DNA from: Clostridium ljungdahlii
Lineage (GTDB): Bacteria > Bacillota > Clostridia > Clostridiales > Clostridiaceae
NCBI RefSeq assembly: GCF_001636845.1
Contig: NZ_LITT01000005.1
Location: forward strand, 56,063 to 120,062
DNA: 64,000 nt
Direction of reading: 5' to 3'
Part shown: positions 16,989 to 26,199 of the stretch, one piece after another
How the letters are laid out: each line of letters starts with the position of its first letter
Numbering within the stretch: position 1 is the stretch's first letter
Notes under the pieces: model-generated
The model's input: the letters and a program-made list of their open reading frames with translations, nothing else
The model's database searches: none
Told to the model about the DNA's origin: nothing
Position numbers and translations under genes: made by a program

Positions 16989-17669
16989 TTACTCAGCTAG
17001 TCTAAATATTACAGTTACCTTGGTTCCATCTTTAGGAAGTACATCCTTTTTACCATAAAATTTCACATTTTTTAAAGCTTCAACTTCACCTGCTTTATAA
17101 GATGCATTACTTACAATTCCTGTAGCACAACTGTCTAGACATAGCACACATCCTGTGTTATTTTTATTTGCTCTATCAATATTTCCACCAAATCTAAAAT
17201 CCATTGATCTTAATGGTAAATCATTACCCTTATAATCAGTTGATTTGATTACATCGCCAAATGGTATCTCTTTTCCAAGACCATCCCATGTAACAAAAAC
17301 GTTAACCTTTGAACCTTCTATGCTCTTTGCTCCTTTTTTCATATCTTCAGCAGTTAAATTGTTTCCTGGCTTTGCTCCTAGTGACATCATTGCTTCATAG
17401 AATTTTTTCTCATCAGCTAATCCTCTTAGTATAGATTTTTCTCCATTTTTACCACCTTTATATACTACTGCATGTCTTGTACCTTCTGTAAAGTACTTTC
17501 CATTTACTTCTGCCTGCATTTTTACTTCCTTCTTGTCTTTATTAACAGTCATCGTTTCTTCCTTTACTGATGGTTTACTTTGTTGTGACTGCTGCTGTTT
17601 ATTTGAACATCCTGCTAACACCATTCCGAGAAGCAATATTGAAGCAGCAATTGATATAATTTTTTTCAT
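16989..17669 (-). CDS. YdjY-domain lipoprotein with a Cys motif
   Basis: A 226-aa exported lipoprotein: signal helix ISIAASILLLGMV, lipobox LAGC (lipidated Cys about residue 21), a Gln/Ser-rich linker, then a YdjY-type domain (about 55-226). Near the C-terminus GCVLCLDSCATGIVSN carries CxxCxxxC, unusual outside the cell and suggesting metal or Fe-S binding or thiol redox. GAGGGGGAACAAAAA precedes the ATG. It lies between two TVP38 genes in the operon, so it may work with them at the membrane. No reaction is established for the family. Confidence 0.82.
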   Translation of the reverse strand: MKKIISIAASILLLGMVLAGCSNKQQQSQQSKPSVKEETMTVNKDKKEVKMQAEVNGKYFTEGTRHAVVYKGGKNGEKSILRGLADEKKFYEAMMSLGAKPGNNLTAEDMKKGAKSIEGSKVNVFVTWDGLGKEIPFGDVIKSTDYKGNDLPLRSMDFRFGGNIDRANKNNTGCVLCLDSCATGIVSNASYKAGEVEALKNVKFYGKKDVLPKDGTKVTVIFRLAE

Positions 17670-17766
17670 TTTTTGTTCCCCCTCTTATAATTCTTAAATT
17701 TCTTTAATATGCTTACTTATTCTACTTAATTAACTTAGAATTATTTCTCATTGATATTTACCAATT

Positions 17767-18444
17767 TTAATCGTTTACTTTACTCTTTAACCCTTTAACT
17801 GATATTTTCTTTTTCATAAAGTAGGAAAATATCATAAGCAATACTAATATTAATACTGCTCCAAAGAATTCTAGTGAGAATATGTTTCCTGACTTATCTC
17901 CTAAATTTGCATACACCCAAACTCCCGGAATTATACCAACAAAGGTAGCAAGTGCAAAATCTTTATACTTTATCTTCGAAAGCCCTGCACCATAACTTAT
18001 TACATCAAAAGGAACCAAAGGTACAAGTCTTAATATAAGTATAAATAAAAAACCTTTCTTTTCAATACCATCTTCAAACCATTCTGCTTTACCTTTGATA
18101 AGCTTTTCAACCAATCCTCTTCCAAATATTTTTGAAATAAAAAATGATATCGTTCCTCCACATACAGCTCCAATAATAGTATAAAGCGTTCCTATACCTA
18201 CACCAAAAATCATCCCCCCTGCTATCGCTAAAACTGCGTCTGGAAACAGTGTCAGAGGAATTATAGTAAACATAATTATGTAGATAATAGGAGCAAGCAT
18301 TCCAAAAGAACTAATATAATTTTTCATACTCTGTGGAGTGCAATTTTCCAATGCTCTTGATGATTTACACAAATACATTACTAAAACAATTATTATAGCC
18401 ATTAAAACTATGCTAATATATTTTTTACTAATTTTGTGCATCAT
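17767..18444 (-). CDS. TVP38/TMEM64 family membrane protein, short form
   Basis: A 225-aa membrane protein of the VTT/SNARE-associated family with about six helices. The core is PLTLFPDAVLAIAGGMIFG, then ILRLVPLVPFDVISYGAGLS and GIIPGVWVYANLG. It is a paralogue of the longer TVP38 protein encoded two genes downstream in the same operon, and both keep the Arg-Leu-(Leu/Val)-Pro reentrant signature. AGGAGG lies 4 nt before tandem ATGs. The function is inferred only as lipid or lipid-carrier handling. Confidence 0.88.
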   Translation of the reverse strand: MMHKISKKYISIVLMAIIIVLVMYLCKSSRALENCTPQSMKNYISSFGMLAPIIYIIMFTIIPLTLFPDAVLAIAGGMIFGVGIGTLYTIIGAVCGGTISFFISKIFGRGLVEKLIKGKAEWFEDGIEKKGFLFILILRLVPLVPFDVISYGAGLSKIKYKDFALATFVGIIPGVWVYANLGDKSGNIFSLEFFGAVLILVLLMIFSYFMKKKISVKGLKSKVND

Positions 18445-18566
18445 TAATCCTCCTATCTAATTACCCAGCTTTATTCTACAGAAAAGTTCTATTTCTTTCA
18501 AATATAAAAAGCTTATATACACTTGTCCAACTATAAATAAAAATTATAGTTAAAATAACTCCAAGA

Positions 18567-19709
18567 TTAATTTCCTTTGTGTTTCAAAATTTGTTTGCAT
18601 TTATATCTTGATGTCCAATTCTGCAAAAAACTTTTCTTCAAAATTGGTATATTTGAATTAGTACTATAACTATCATCAAACATTAAATCCAGTATGTGAA
18701 AAGATTTTTTTCCACCAATAGCCATAGCTTCCCTGCAGCTTGCACAATATGTTATTACATAATCCCCTAAATTTTCTGCTCTTTTCTTTATCACTTCTTG
18801 GGAAAGTTTGGGATTGGCAGGTACAACCATTCCTCCAAAACCACAACATTTAGTATTTTCTCTAGAATACTCTGTTTCTTCAAATTTATATCCTAATTCA
18901 TTTATAATCCACCTTACACCCTCATGTATATCTGAATTATTTCTTGTAGGACATGCATCATGAACACTAAAAGTAATATTACTATTTTTACCTTTTCCTT
19001 TCATTTCATCATATAGTCCTAGTTCAGGAATAACAGTCCATAGAGATCTTACTTTTTGTTTAGGACTAAATTGAGACATTGTAATATAACAATTTTCACA
19101 AGCAGTTATTACTTCTTCAGCACCAAGCTTATCAATCTCCTTCTGAAGTTCTGAATATCTCTTATAAAACTTTTCTTCTTGTCCTAATGATAATGTTGGT
19201 TTACCACAACATTTTAATATTGCACCTGTTCCAGGAAGTTTTTCCTGCAAATATTCTAAGGTTTTTCCTACAAGTTCCGGCCTATATGATGATAAGCTGC
19301 AGCCTGGAATAAATACCCTTTTTGTATACCCTGCCTTTATATCTGGTACAGAAGTATTAAACATTTTAGAAAAGCTAAAGGCTTGATGAAATTCTATACT
19401 TTTATGTCCTTTCATTGGGGATATTCCTTCATTATGCCTTATATGTTCTTTTCTCATATCAACAAATAATTCTTCAAGCTTTAATCCTTTTGGACATACC
19501 TTAGTACAAGTACCACAAGTATTACAAGAATATGGAATATTAGGATCAGTATTTACTATATTTGTATCTATATCAAAAAACTCCTTAGGATTAATTTTAA
19601 AATTGCTTAGCATTTCACATTCTTTAACGCAAGCCTTACAGTTAATACAGCTTTCTGAAAACTCTTTGGCTTTATTATTAAAATCATCTGAATATGTAAA
19701 GTTATTCAT
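18567..19709 (-). CDS. (Fe-S)-binding CCG-domain oxidoreductase (HdrD/GlpC-like)
   Basis: A 380-aa soluble Fe-S protein. N-terminal CINCKACVKEC and CNTCGTCTKVCPKG hold two [4Fe-4S] clusters. Two CCG (cysteine-rich) domains follow, marked by GAILKCCGKPTLS and NTKCCGFGGMVVP plus CENCY and CASCR. This is the architecture of heterodisulfide reductase subunit D, GlpC and LutA relatives, which pass electrons to or from disulfides or membrane carriers. GGGAGG precedes the ATG. Its place in an operon with TVP38 and transferase genes matches clusters seen with TIGR04282/TIGR04283, but the partner dehydrogenase is not in the window. Confidence 0.88.
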   Translation of the reverse strand: MNNFTYSDDFNNKAKEFSESCINCKACVKECEMLSNFKINPKEFFDIDTNIVNTDPNIPYSCNTCGTCTKVCPKGLKLEELFVDMRKEHIRHNEGISPMKGHKSIEFHQAFSFSKMFNTSVPDIKAGYTKRVFIPGCSLSSYRPELVGKTLEYLQEKLPGTGAILKCCGKPTLSLGQEEKFYKRYSELQKEIDKLGAEEVITACENCYITMSQFSPKQKVRSLWTVIPELGLYDEMKGKGKNSNITFSVHDACPTRNNSDIHEGVRWIINELGYKFEETEYSRENTKCCGFGGMVVPANPKLSQEVIKKRAENLGDYVITYCASCREAMAIGGKKSFHILDLMFDDSYSTNSNIPILKKSFLQNWTSRYKCKQILKHKGN

Positions 19710-19777
19710 ATGGCCTCCCTGAGTTTATATCTATTTTAATATACACTCTATATTATTAAAATTTATTCCCGCTTTAG

Positions 19778-20785
19778 TTAAAAATAATTTTTTAATAAGT
19801 CTTTCATAAAATCCAAATCTAAATATTCTTTTATTTTATTATAAGTATCCATATTTTTAATTTCCTTATCTTCCTTTTGGTATTCCAAATATGCATATGC
19901 ACACCAAGATAGTGCTCTTAAATAAAGAAATGGAGTATATAGTTTCACCCTTTCTCTTATACTATTATCTTTTAAATTACTTATATATACTTTAAAAAAT
20001 TCTTCTTTTTCTTCTTCTTTTAATATACAATCTGTTTTCCACAAAGTAGTAGTTGGTGCTAAAAATTGTGTTAAATCTTGGCAAGGATCACTTATTACAG
20101 GCTTCTCCCAATCTATAAGGTAAGACTTTTCCTTTCCAATTATAAAATTACCAGAATTCACTTCAGTGTTATTGATAACATGCCACTTATTTTCCAAAAA
20201 ATATTTTTCCTCATACCTATTTTTTTCAGCCCAGTTAGTAAATATATCAAAAAAATTTTTAAGATACAAAGGTATTTTAGAAGATTGAAAAAAATCTCTA
20301 AGTAATTTTTGAGATTCATTTATTCTTGCAGAAAATATATTATCTTCTACAATAAAATTCTTAAATCCATTTCCATTTGTATCTATGGAATGTATCTTAG
20401 CAAATATTTTTGCTGCAGAATTTAAGTCTTTATCATATCGTAAGGGCTTTCCTTCAAGAAATTCCATTACTAATATTCCATAATCCAAATTTTTTTTACT
20501 ATCATCTAAATAATAAACCTTTGGTGTTACACTGCTTGCCTCCAAATTTTTTAAAGCTTCATACTCGTATTTTATTTGGTTTTCTAATCCAAGCTGACTG
20601 CCTGTATTTACTCTAAAAACATACTTTTTATTAGAGCCTTCAAGTGTAAAATTAATATTATATTCTCCTTGAGCTAAAAATTTTACATTATAATCTTCTC
20701 CAATATTAAGTTTTTCATTTAAATTGCTGTATTTTAAATAGTCATAAATTTTATTATTTAATATATCTTTTAGCACTAGGAACAT
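19778..20785 (-). CDS. aminoglycoside phosphotransferase/choline kinase-fold protein
   Basis: A 335-aa APH-fold kinase. YKYE at about 80 and the ATP-clamp VMEFLEGKPLRYD are in the N-lobe. HVINNTEVNSGNFIIGKEKS followed by LIDWEKPVISDPCQDLTQFL gives the catalytic and Mg-binding loops. The usual HxDxxxxN is altered, with NTEVNSGN in place of HGDLxxxN, so the general-base Asp appears replaced by Glu. It may phosphorylate a small lipid- or sugar-linked alcohol rather than a drug. Its start overlaps the end of the TIGR04282 gene by about 30 bp, showing translational coupling. Confidence 0.8.
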   Translation of the reverse strand: MFLVLKDILNNKIYDYLKYSNLNEKLNIGEDYNVKFLAQGEYNINFTLEGSNKKYVFRVNTGSQLGLENQIKYEYEALKNLEASSVTPKVYYLDDSKKNLDYGILVMEFLEGKPLRYDKDLNSAAKIFAKIHSIDTNGNGFKNFIVEDNIFSARINESQKLLRDFFQSSKIPLYLKNFFDIFTNWAEKNRYEEKYFLENKWHVINNTEVNSGNFIIGKEKSYLIDWEKPVISDPCQDLTQFLAPTTTLWKTDCILKEEEKEEFFKVYISNLKDNSIRERVKLYTPFLYLRALSWCAYAYLEYQKEDKEIKNMDTYNKIKEYLDLDFMKDLLKNYF

Positions 20786-21458
20786 CTCCCCATTTATTTC
20801 CTATAAAACTTACTGTATTGTAAGGTAACAGTTTCTTATTAAATTCTCCTCTTTTTACTCTTTTAATAAAATCTTCCATATCTTCTTTTTCATCTATATC
20901 GTTAAGCTTTGTTGTAAGGCCTACATTATATCCTAAGTTATTAGCTATTGCTAAAGTAGCTTCAAATACAGACTTATTTCCCCACTTCAAGTTATTATTA
21001 AAAATCTCCTTACAGTTTTTTTTCATGCCAATTAAATAGTAACCACCATCATTGGTTGGTCCCAAGCAAATATCATTATTTTCAAGCTCCTCATAAGCTT
21101 TACTAATGTCTTCAGGTTGAAGAGATGGTATATCCGATCCAATTAATATTACTTTTGAATACCCCTTATTTAAAAGTTTTTCAATTGCATTATTCATCCT
21201 ATCTCCTAAATCATCCCCTTCTTGTGGAAACCTATCTATAAAGCTTGGAATAATATCGTCTATTAAGTAAAAGGATTTTTCGGGAGTGTAGGTTATATAT
21301 ATATCTACTGTTTTTCTAATCTTATTAAGCATTTTAAACAAGTCCAAAAGAAAACATTTCTGCAACTGTGCACATTCTGTACCTGTAAAAATTTTCATTA
21401 ATCGTGTCTTTGTCATGCCTGCAATTGGCACTCTAGTCATAAGTATAAGCGCATTCAT
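20754..21458 (-). CDS. TIGR04282 family transferase (DUF2064)
   Basis: A 234-aa GT-A-fold protein of the 'radical SAM/selenodomain-associated transferase 1' family: LILMTRVPIAGMTKTRLMK at the N-terminus, FPQEGDDLGDRMNNAIEKL, then LIGSDIPSLQPEDISKA (the Asp of a nucleotide-binding DxD-like site) and LGPTNDGGYYLIGM. It probably moves a nucleotidyl or glycosyl group. It starts 4 nt after the TIGR04283 gene stops and overlaps the kinase gene. Family members occur beside arsenosugar or selenodomain radical SAM enzymes, but no such enzyme is found here. Confidence 0.88.
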   Translation of the reverse strand: MNALILMTRVPIAGMTKTRLMKIFTGTECAQLQKCFLLDLFKMLNKIRKTVDIYITYTPEKSFYLIDDIIPSFIDRFPQEGDDLGDRMNNAIEKLLNKGYSKVILIGSDIPSLQPEDISKAYEELENNDICLGPTNDGGYYLIGMKKNCKEIFNNNLKWGNKSVFEATLAIANNLGYNVGLTTKLNDIDEKEDMEDFIKRVKRGEFNKKLLPYNTVSFIGNKWGDVPSAKRYIK

Positions 21459-21462
21459 TATT

Positions 21463-22137
21463 TTATCTCACATCCTTATAAATTTTAGCTAGTTTATCCG
21501 TAGGTGTTCCTAATAAGTACAGCAATTTTATTTTATGCATCAATAAGTGGGTTTTTAATTGTCCTCCATTTTTAAATCTTCTAGCTGAAGTACCTATGGT
21601 CGTGTTAATAAGTTTTAGTTTTCCCATCTTTTTCATCAAAAGTGAAAGCTCCCAATCTTCCATTATCTCTTGCTTAGGATATCCTCCTACGCCTTCAAAT
21701 ACATCTCTTCTAACAAAAATCCCTTGATCACCAAAGTACAATCCCAAATATTTAGCTCTGAGATTCGAAGTCGTTGATATATACTTCATAAACAATGTAT
21801 CATAATCATAAAACTTTAATGAAAATCCTCCACCAACATATTTTTCATCTATAGCTAGCTGAATTTTTTCAATAGAAGCCTCATTAACAATTGAATCTAA
21901 ATGAACAAACCAAAGTATATCTCCTCTGGCCTTTGCAGCACCTTTATTCATCTGATTTGCTCTTCCTTTTTCACTTAAAACTACCTTAGCAAATCTATCT
22001 GCAATCTGTTTTGTACTGTCACTACTCCCACCATCTACTACAATAATTTCTTTATCACCCTTTAATCTATTAAATTGAATCAAACTTTTTTCAATATTTT
22101 TCTCTTCATTTAATACAGGAATTATAATCGATACCAT
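21463..22137 (-). CDS. TIGR04283 family glycosyltransferase
   Basis: A GT2-type glycosyltransferase of about 224 aa: VSIIIPVLNEEKNIEKSL, the nucleotide-sugar strand IIVVDGGSSDSTKQIA, then DILWFVHLDSIV in the usual place of DxD and GGYPKQEIMEDWELSL for the acceptor ED motif. It belongs to the 'radical SAM/selenodomain-associated transferase 2' family. Several in-frame ATGs precede it. ATG 22137 is chosen because it directly begins the first strand and follows GGTGAT, but 22158 is also possible. It is the first gene of the seven-gene operon. Confidence 0.87.
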   Translation of the reverse strand: MVSIIIPVLNEEKNIEKSLIQFNRLKGDKEIIVVDGGSSDSTKQIADRFAKVVLSEKGRANQMNKGAAKARGDILWFVHLDSIVNEASIEKIQLAIDEKYVGGGFSLKFYDYDTLFMKYISTTSNLRAKYLGLYFGDQGIFVRRDVFEGVGGYPKQEIMEDWELSLLMKKMGKLKLINTTIGTSARRFKNGGQLKTHLLMHKIKLLYLLGTPTDKLAKIYKDVR

Positions 22138-22195
22138 AATCATCACCATCATTAACATTTTTCAAGCTCCATTACGAAAATTAAAGTTTGAATAA

Positions 22196-22755
22196 TTATT
22201 TTTCTTTGCCAGTCATTGAATAAAAAATTTCCTTTGAAAAATTTATATTAAGTTTTACATTTTCACCTATATTAAATTTCATATGCTTATTGGATATTAC
22301 CTTGAAATCACTTCCTTCAGCTTCAACGATATAGTGAATTTTATCTCCTAAGTATCTTCTCTTTTTTATAATGCCATATATAACATCAGTAAAGTTACTT
22401 TCTTCATTAATCAGATTTTACCTCTATTGAATTCTTATCTATGTATTTATTAAAATTAGGCAACTTTTCTGCAAAAGGTCCATAAAGTATTCCTGCTTGT
22501 TTTGCTGTATAAAAGTTTTCTTCATTAATCCAAACTACATCAACAGTTCCTTTTTTATTATTTGCCTGTTTATCTCCAATTAACTTATTTAATATGTCCT
22601 CAATATTCATAGGAACTCTTTTTAAAGTTATATCATATTTATCCTTTAACATTTTAGTTAAATAATCATCAATCCACGCATTTGTTGTTTTACTTCCACC
22701 CCAGCCATAAAAATTAACAGTTGTTCCTAAGGATGTGGCTTCAGGAATTCTTAAG
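22196..22755 (-). pseudogene. fused remnant of a YnjBCD-like ABC transporter
   Basis: From 22755 down to 22407 is the front part of a YnjB-like substrate-binding protein: TTVNFYGWGGSKTTNAWIDD, then VDVVWINEENFYTAKQAGIL and YGPFAEKLPNFNKYID. It then stops. In another frame, 22402-22196 encodes a TOBE-type C-terminus of the transporter ATPase (DVIYGIIKKRRYLGDKIHYI, ending MTGKEK). The signal peptide, the rest of the binding protein, the permease and the ATPase core are gone. One large deletion plus erosion explains it. Confidence 0.8.
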
Positions 22756-23041
22756 TATAATATTTATGCAAAAACATATGAATATTTGGTACATACAGTG
22801 TATATTACGAATTGCAGATTAGTATGTATATTCTTGTAAAATTCTATATTATTATATCATGTATCCATTAAATAGCCTTAAGTTATAAGTAATGCTTATA
22901 GCTTAAGATTTTGCTATAATTTTTTATTATAATTACTTGCATAAGTTTCAAATAACAAGTATATTTATTACGGTAATTATAATAAAATTGTATATTATTA
23001 ATGCCAGTCTTATTATAAAATAATTTTGAAGGAGTTATATT
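22756..23041. other. A+T-rich upstream region of the rhodanese gene
   Basis: About 285 bp between the transporter remnant and the rhodanese lipoprotein. No open frame with a ribosome binding site is seen. It contains repeated AAGTATATTTATTA-type tracts likely to include the rhodanese promoter, but no box pair stands out. Confidence 0.4.
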
Positions 23042-24055
23042 ATGGGAAAAAAATTGTATACTATTTTTCTTTTTATTGCCATGATTGCTGTGCTTGCAAC
23101 TGGCTGTGCTTCTAAGAGTGAGCCAAAGAGTCAATCAAACGGTTCAACAGATAATAAGTCTGCTCAGGTTGTAGCAAAGACAAAGGTATTTGTATCTGCA
23201 GATTGGGTAAAAAGTGTAATCGATGGCAAACAGCCAGAATCAAAAGATTACAAAATTATCGAAGGAGCCTGGGGGCCAGTTAGTGATGATAAGGATTACA
23301 AAGCAGCTCATATACCAGGAGCAGTACATATGAACACAGATGAAATCGAAGAATCAACCTACTGGAACATAAGAACGGGTGCCGAGATTAAAAAGGTTAT
23401 GGCCAATTATGGAATAACAAAGGATACCACTGTGATTGTTTATGGTGCTGACTCAGGTGCTACCAGAATTGCATTTGTATGCCTTTGGGCTGGAGTTGAA
23501 AATGTAAAAGTAATTAATGGTGGCTTAAGTGCCTGGACAAAAGCAGGATATGCAACTAATAAAGATATAGAAAATGCAAAAGCAACTACAAAAGATTTTG
23601 GTGTTGCTATACCGGCACATCCAGAATACGTTTTATCTATGCCTAAGGACGTAAAGGCTGAAATGGCAAAAAATAATAAATTCAGATTGGTTAGTATAAG
23701 AAGTTTAGATGAATTTGAAGGCAAAAAAAGTGGATACAGCTATATAAAAAGAACAGGTGAACCACAGGGAGCTCTATGGGGCCATGATGAAAAAGACTAC
23801 CGCAATGCTGATGGAACCTTTATTGATTTTAATAAAGCTGTAGCAATGTGGAAAGAACAAGGAATTACAAAGGATAACGAAATCGCATTTTACTGCGGTA
23901 CTGGCTGGAGAGCAAGTATTCCATGGTTAATGTGCTATGAAAACGGATGGAAAAATGTAAAATTGTATGATGGTGGATGGTTCGTATGGCAAATGGATAC
24001 AAATAATCCAGTACAGGCTATTACACCAGAACAAGCAGCAGCTAAATATAAGTAA
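23042..24055 (+). CDS. two-domain rhodanese (sulfurtransferase) lipoprotein
   Basis: A 337-aa surface lipoprotein: signal peptide with lipobox LATGC (Cys about residue 22), a Ser/Lys-rich linker, and tandem rhodanese domains. The first (about 55-180) has VIVYGADSGATR where the active Cys should be, so it is inactive. The second (about 195-325) ends in FYCGTGWRAS, an intact Cys loop. Thiosulfate or 3-mercaptopyruvate sulfurtransferase activity outside the membrane is expected, as in SseA-like enzymes. AAGGAG lies 7 nt before the ATG. It diverges from the TVP38/Fe-S operon across the transporter scar. Confidence 0.9.
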   Translation: MGKKLYTIFLFIAMIAVLATGCASKSEPKSQSNGSTDNKSAQVVAKTKVFVSADWVKSVIDGKQPESKDYKIIEGAWGPVSDDKDYKAAHIPGAVHMNTDEIEESTYWNIRTGAEIKKVMANYGITKDTTVIVYGADSGATRIAFVCLWAGVENVKVINGGLSAWTKAGYATNKDIENAKATTKDFGVAIPAHPEYVLSMPKDVKAEMAKNNKFRLVSIRSLDEFEGKKSGYSYIKRTGEPQGALWGHDEKDYRNADGTFIDFNKAVAMWKEQGITKDNEIAFYCGTGWRASIPWLMCYENGWKNVKLYDGGWFVWQMDTNNPVQAITPEQAAAKYK

Positions 24056-24065
24056 ACTTAATAAA

Positions 24066-24103
24066 AAAATGTCTGATTGCCAGAAGGCTTTCAGACATTT
24101 TTT
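24066..24103 (+). terminator. intrinsic terminator of the rhodanese gene
   Basis: AATGTCTGA pairs with TCAGACATT around 14 nt and is followed by TTTTTATTT, 11 nt after the stop. Confidence 0.88.
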
Positions 24104-24143
24104 ATTTAGAACTTAAGCAAAAGATGTTTCTGTGACTTTAATC

Positions 24144-24575
24144 TCATCTTTTTAAATATACAAGAATTTTTATATCCTGTATCAGTACAATAATCACTAA
24201 TATCAAACTAATAAAATAATAGGATAGATAACTTTCAGTTGAATATGCTAAAATGAAAATTACAAATGCGAGAGTCATTATTACTTCCATTATTAACATT
24301 GGCAAAGCTTTTTTATTATTAATATATTTACCTCTTTTTATTTTTGCATGTAAAAGTATAATAACACACAATACTACTAAAAATGCAATTGCTGCATATT
24401 TTAATGTAGCAATTGGATATTGTGCTTCCCATGTATGATTTATGTATACTACATAACGCATCATTCCCATCTTTTTCATAGAAAAAAATTGTATTCCACA
24501 TGCTGTAATCAAAAAAATCACTTGAAGTATTGTGGATACCCAATAAAAAATTTTCTTCATGGTAATTGAATCCAT
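24144..24575 (-). CDS. small four-helix membrane protein
   Basis: A 143-aa integral membrane protein of unknown family. Four hydrophobic segments are visible at about residues 8-28, 50-70, 82-105 and 110-130, separated by short loops, with a basic patch KIKRGKYINNKK between helices 2 and 3. There are no charged or catalytic motifs inside helices. The ATG at 24575 follows AAAGGTG by 6 nt, while an in-frame GTG at 24584 lies inside that site. It stands alone downstream of the two-component operon on the same strand but about 200 bp away. Confidence 0.65.
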   Translation of the reverse strand: MDSITMKKIFYWVSTILQVIFLITACGIQFFSMKKMGMMRYVVYINHTWEAQYPIATLKYAAIAFLVVLCVIILLHAKIKRGKYINNKKALPMLIMEVIMTLAFVIFILAYSTESYLSYYFISLILVIIVLIQDIKILVYLKR

Positions 24576-24786
24576 ATAAAACACCTTTCTCTTAGGATAT
24601 TTCTATTAATATATCCTAATTATACCTAAACTTTACCTTTTTAACAACATACTATTACGGACTTTATAGTAAGCAACTTTGATTATTATTTTATTTGAGA
24701 ATATTAGCTAATTCTACTTCCCTTTTTTCTTTTATCTTTAACAGATACATCATTTTCAAGATTCAAGGGATTTATGAATTAGATCG

Positions 24787-26199
24787 TTAACATGGCTGAT
24801 ATACTTTGAATACTAATTTATTATCTTGCTTATAAGCTTTTACAAATCCACCATGAAGTTTTACTATGTTTTTGACAATAGATAGGCCTAAACCGCTGCC
24901 TTCTTTTTGTCTGGATGAGTCTTTTTTATATAATCTTTCAAAGAAGTTTTCCAGATCATCATTTGAGATTGGATCATTAGGAATGTTCGACACTGAAAGC
25001 ACTGCATAAGATGCATTATTAAAAGTTTCCCTGCTGATATTAAATTCAACAACTGTATTTTCCATGGAATATTTAAGTGCATTACTTAGAAGATTATTCA
25101 CAACCCTTAAAAATAAGCCTGGATCTGCTTTAATATAAATAGATTCCTGGGGCAGATTAATTGAAAGCCTTAATCCTTTTTGTGTGAATTCGTCTTCCTC
25201 TTCTTCAGCTATCTGTCTTGCAAGTTCATTTAACTCAAGTTTCTGCTTTTCAAGTATGATATCATTTGAAGAGAGCTTTGAGTATTCAAAAAAATCATCA
25301 AGCATGTTTTTTAAATAAATACCTTTCTTATCCATTATGTCAACGTAATTATCAAGCTCACCTTTTGACTCATACTTGTTATTTTTAATCATATTTATAT
25401 ATCCAAGGATAGTAGTTAATGGAGTTCTCAGATCATGAGATATATTAGTCATGAATTCGTTTCTGCTTTTTTCTTCTTTCTCAATTTTTGAAGCCATGTA
25501 GTTTATGTCTTCGGCAAGTTCACCTAATTCATTTTTGTATTTTAATGGAACACGACTGGATAAGTTGCCTTCTGTAATATTTCTAACTGTTGATTTTATT
25601 TTAGATATATAGGATATACGTTTCCATATGAGCAAGAAAAAAACAATTATAAAAATTATAAATGTCATTATACCTACAATATTTCCATTTTCTAATTTTC
25701 CATAACCAATATATACATAATATAGATAACATCCATCTTTCAAATAATCACACCTGGTTATTCTAACTAAGTTATCTCTGCGTGTATTCAAAAATTTGAA
25801 TGTCTTTTTACCATCTATAATTTCCTGTGTGTCTATACTCTTAATTTCCTTGTTGGTTGAAGCTATTATTTTTCCATCTTTATGTACTATAAAAATAAAG
25901 TATAGCATGTTAAATTCTTTATCCATATATTTTTGTAATTTATTAGTATCGTTAATATTCATATTTTTTAAGTCCTGTTCAATTCTAACAATCATATTTT
26001 CATGTACGTATTCCGAAGTATTTTTAGAATTATTTAAAAAAGATCCCAAAACAAATTCTTTCAGAAAAACTGCAAATATAACTGCTATAATCAATGAAAC
26101 AATTGCAGAAAAAACCAATTCACTTCTAAGCTTAAACATTCTTTTTGATTCTATAATCACAGAAAATAGTACTATAACAATAATAAGTTCAAATATCAT
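24787..26199 (-). CDS. sensor histidine kinase
   Basis: A membrane histidine kinase of about 470 aa: helix 1 near 25-55, an extracytoplasmic domain (about 55-170), helix 2 near 175-195, a HAMP linker (ITEGNLSSRVPLKYKNELGEL), the H-box FMTNISHDLRTPLTT at about 255, the N-box VVNNLLSNALKYS and the G-box GSGLGLSIVKNIV. It autophosphorylates on the His and passes phosphate to the response regulator encoded just upstream. The ATG at 26199 overlaps that gene by 11 bp, and a TTG six codons earlier is a weaker alternative. With the next ABC genes it resembles bacitracin/lantibiotic-sensing modules. Confidence 0.9.
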   Translation of the reverse strand: MIFELIIVIVLFSVIIESKRMFKLRSELVFSAIVSLIIAVIFAVFLKEFVLGSFLNNSKNTSEYVHENMIVRIEQDLKNMNINDTNKLQKYMDKEFNMLYFIFIVHKDGKIIASTNKEIKSIDTQEIIDGKKTFKFLNTRRDNLVRITRCDYLKDGCYLYYVYIGYGKLENGNIVGIMTFIIFIIVFFLLIWKRISYISKIKSTVRNITEGNLSSRVPLKYKNELGELAEDINYMASKIEKEEKSRNEFMTNISHDLRTPLTTILGYINMIKNNKYESKGELDNYVDIMDKKGIYLKNMLDDFFEYSKLSSNDIILEKQKLELNELARQIAEEEEDEFTQKGLRLSINLPQESIYIKADPGLFLRVVNNLLSNALKYSMENTVVEFNISRETFNNASYAVLSVSNIPNDPISNDDLENFFERLYKKDSSRQKEGSGLGLSIVKNIVKLHGGFVKAYKQDNKLVFKVYQPC

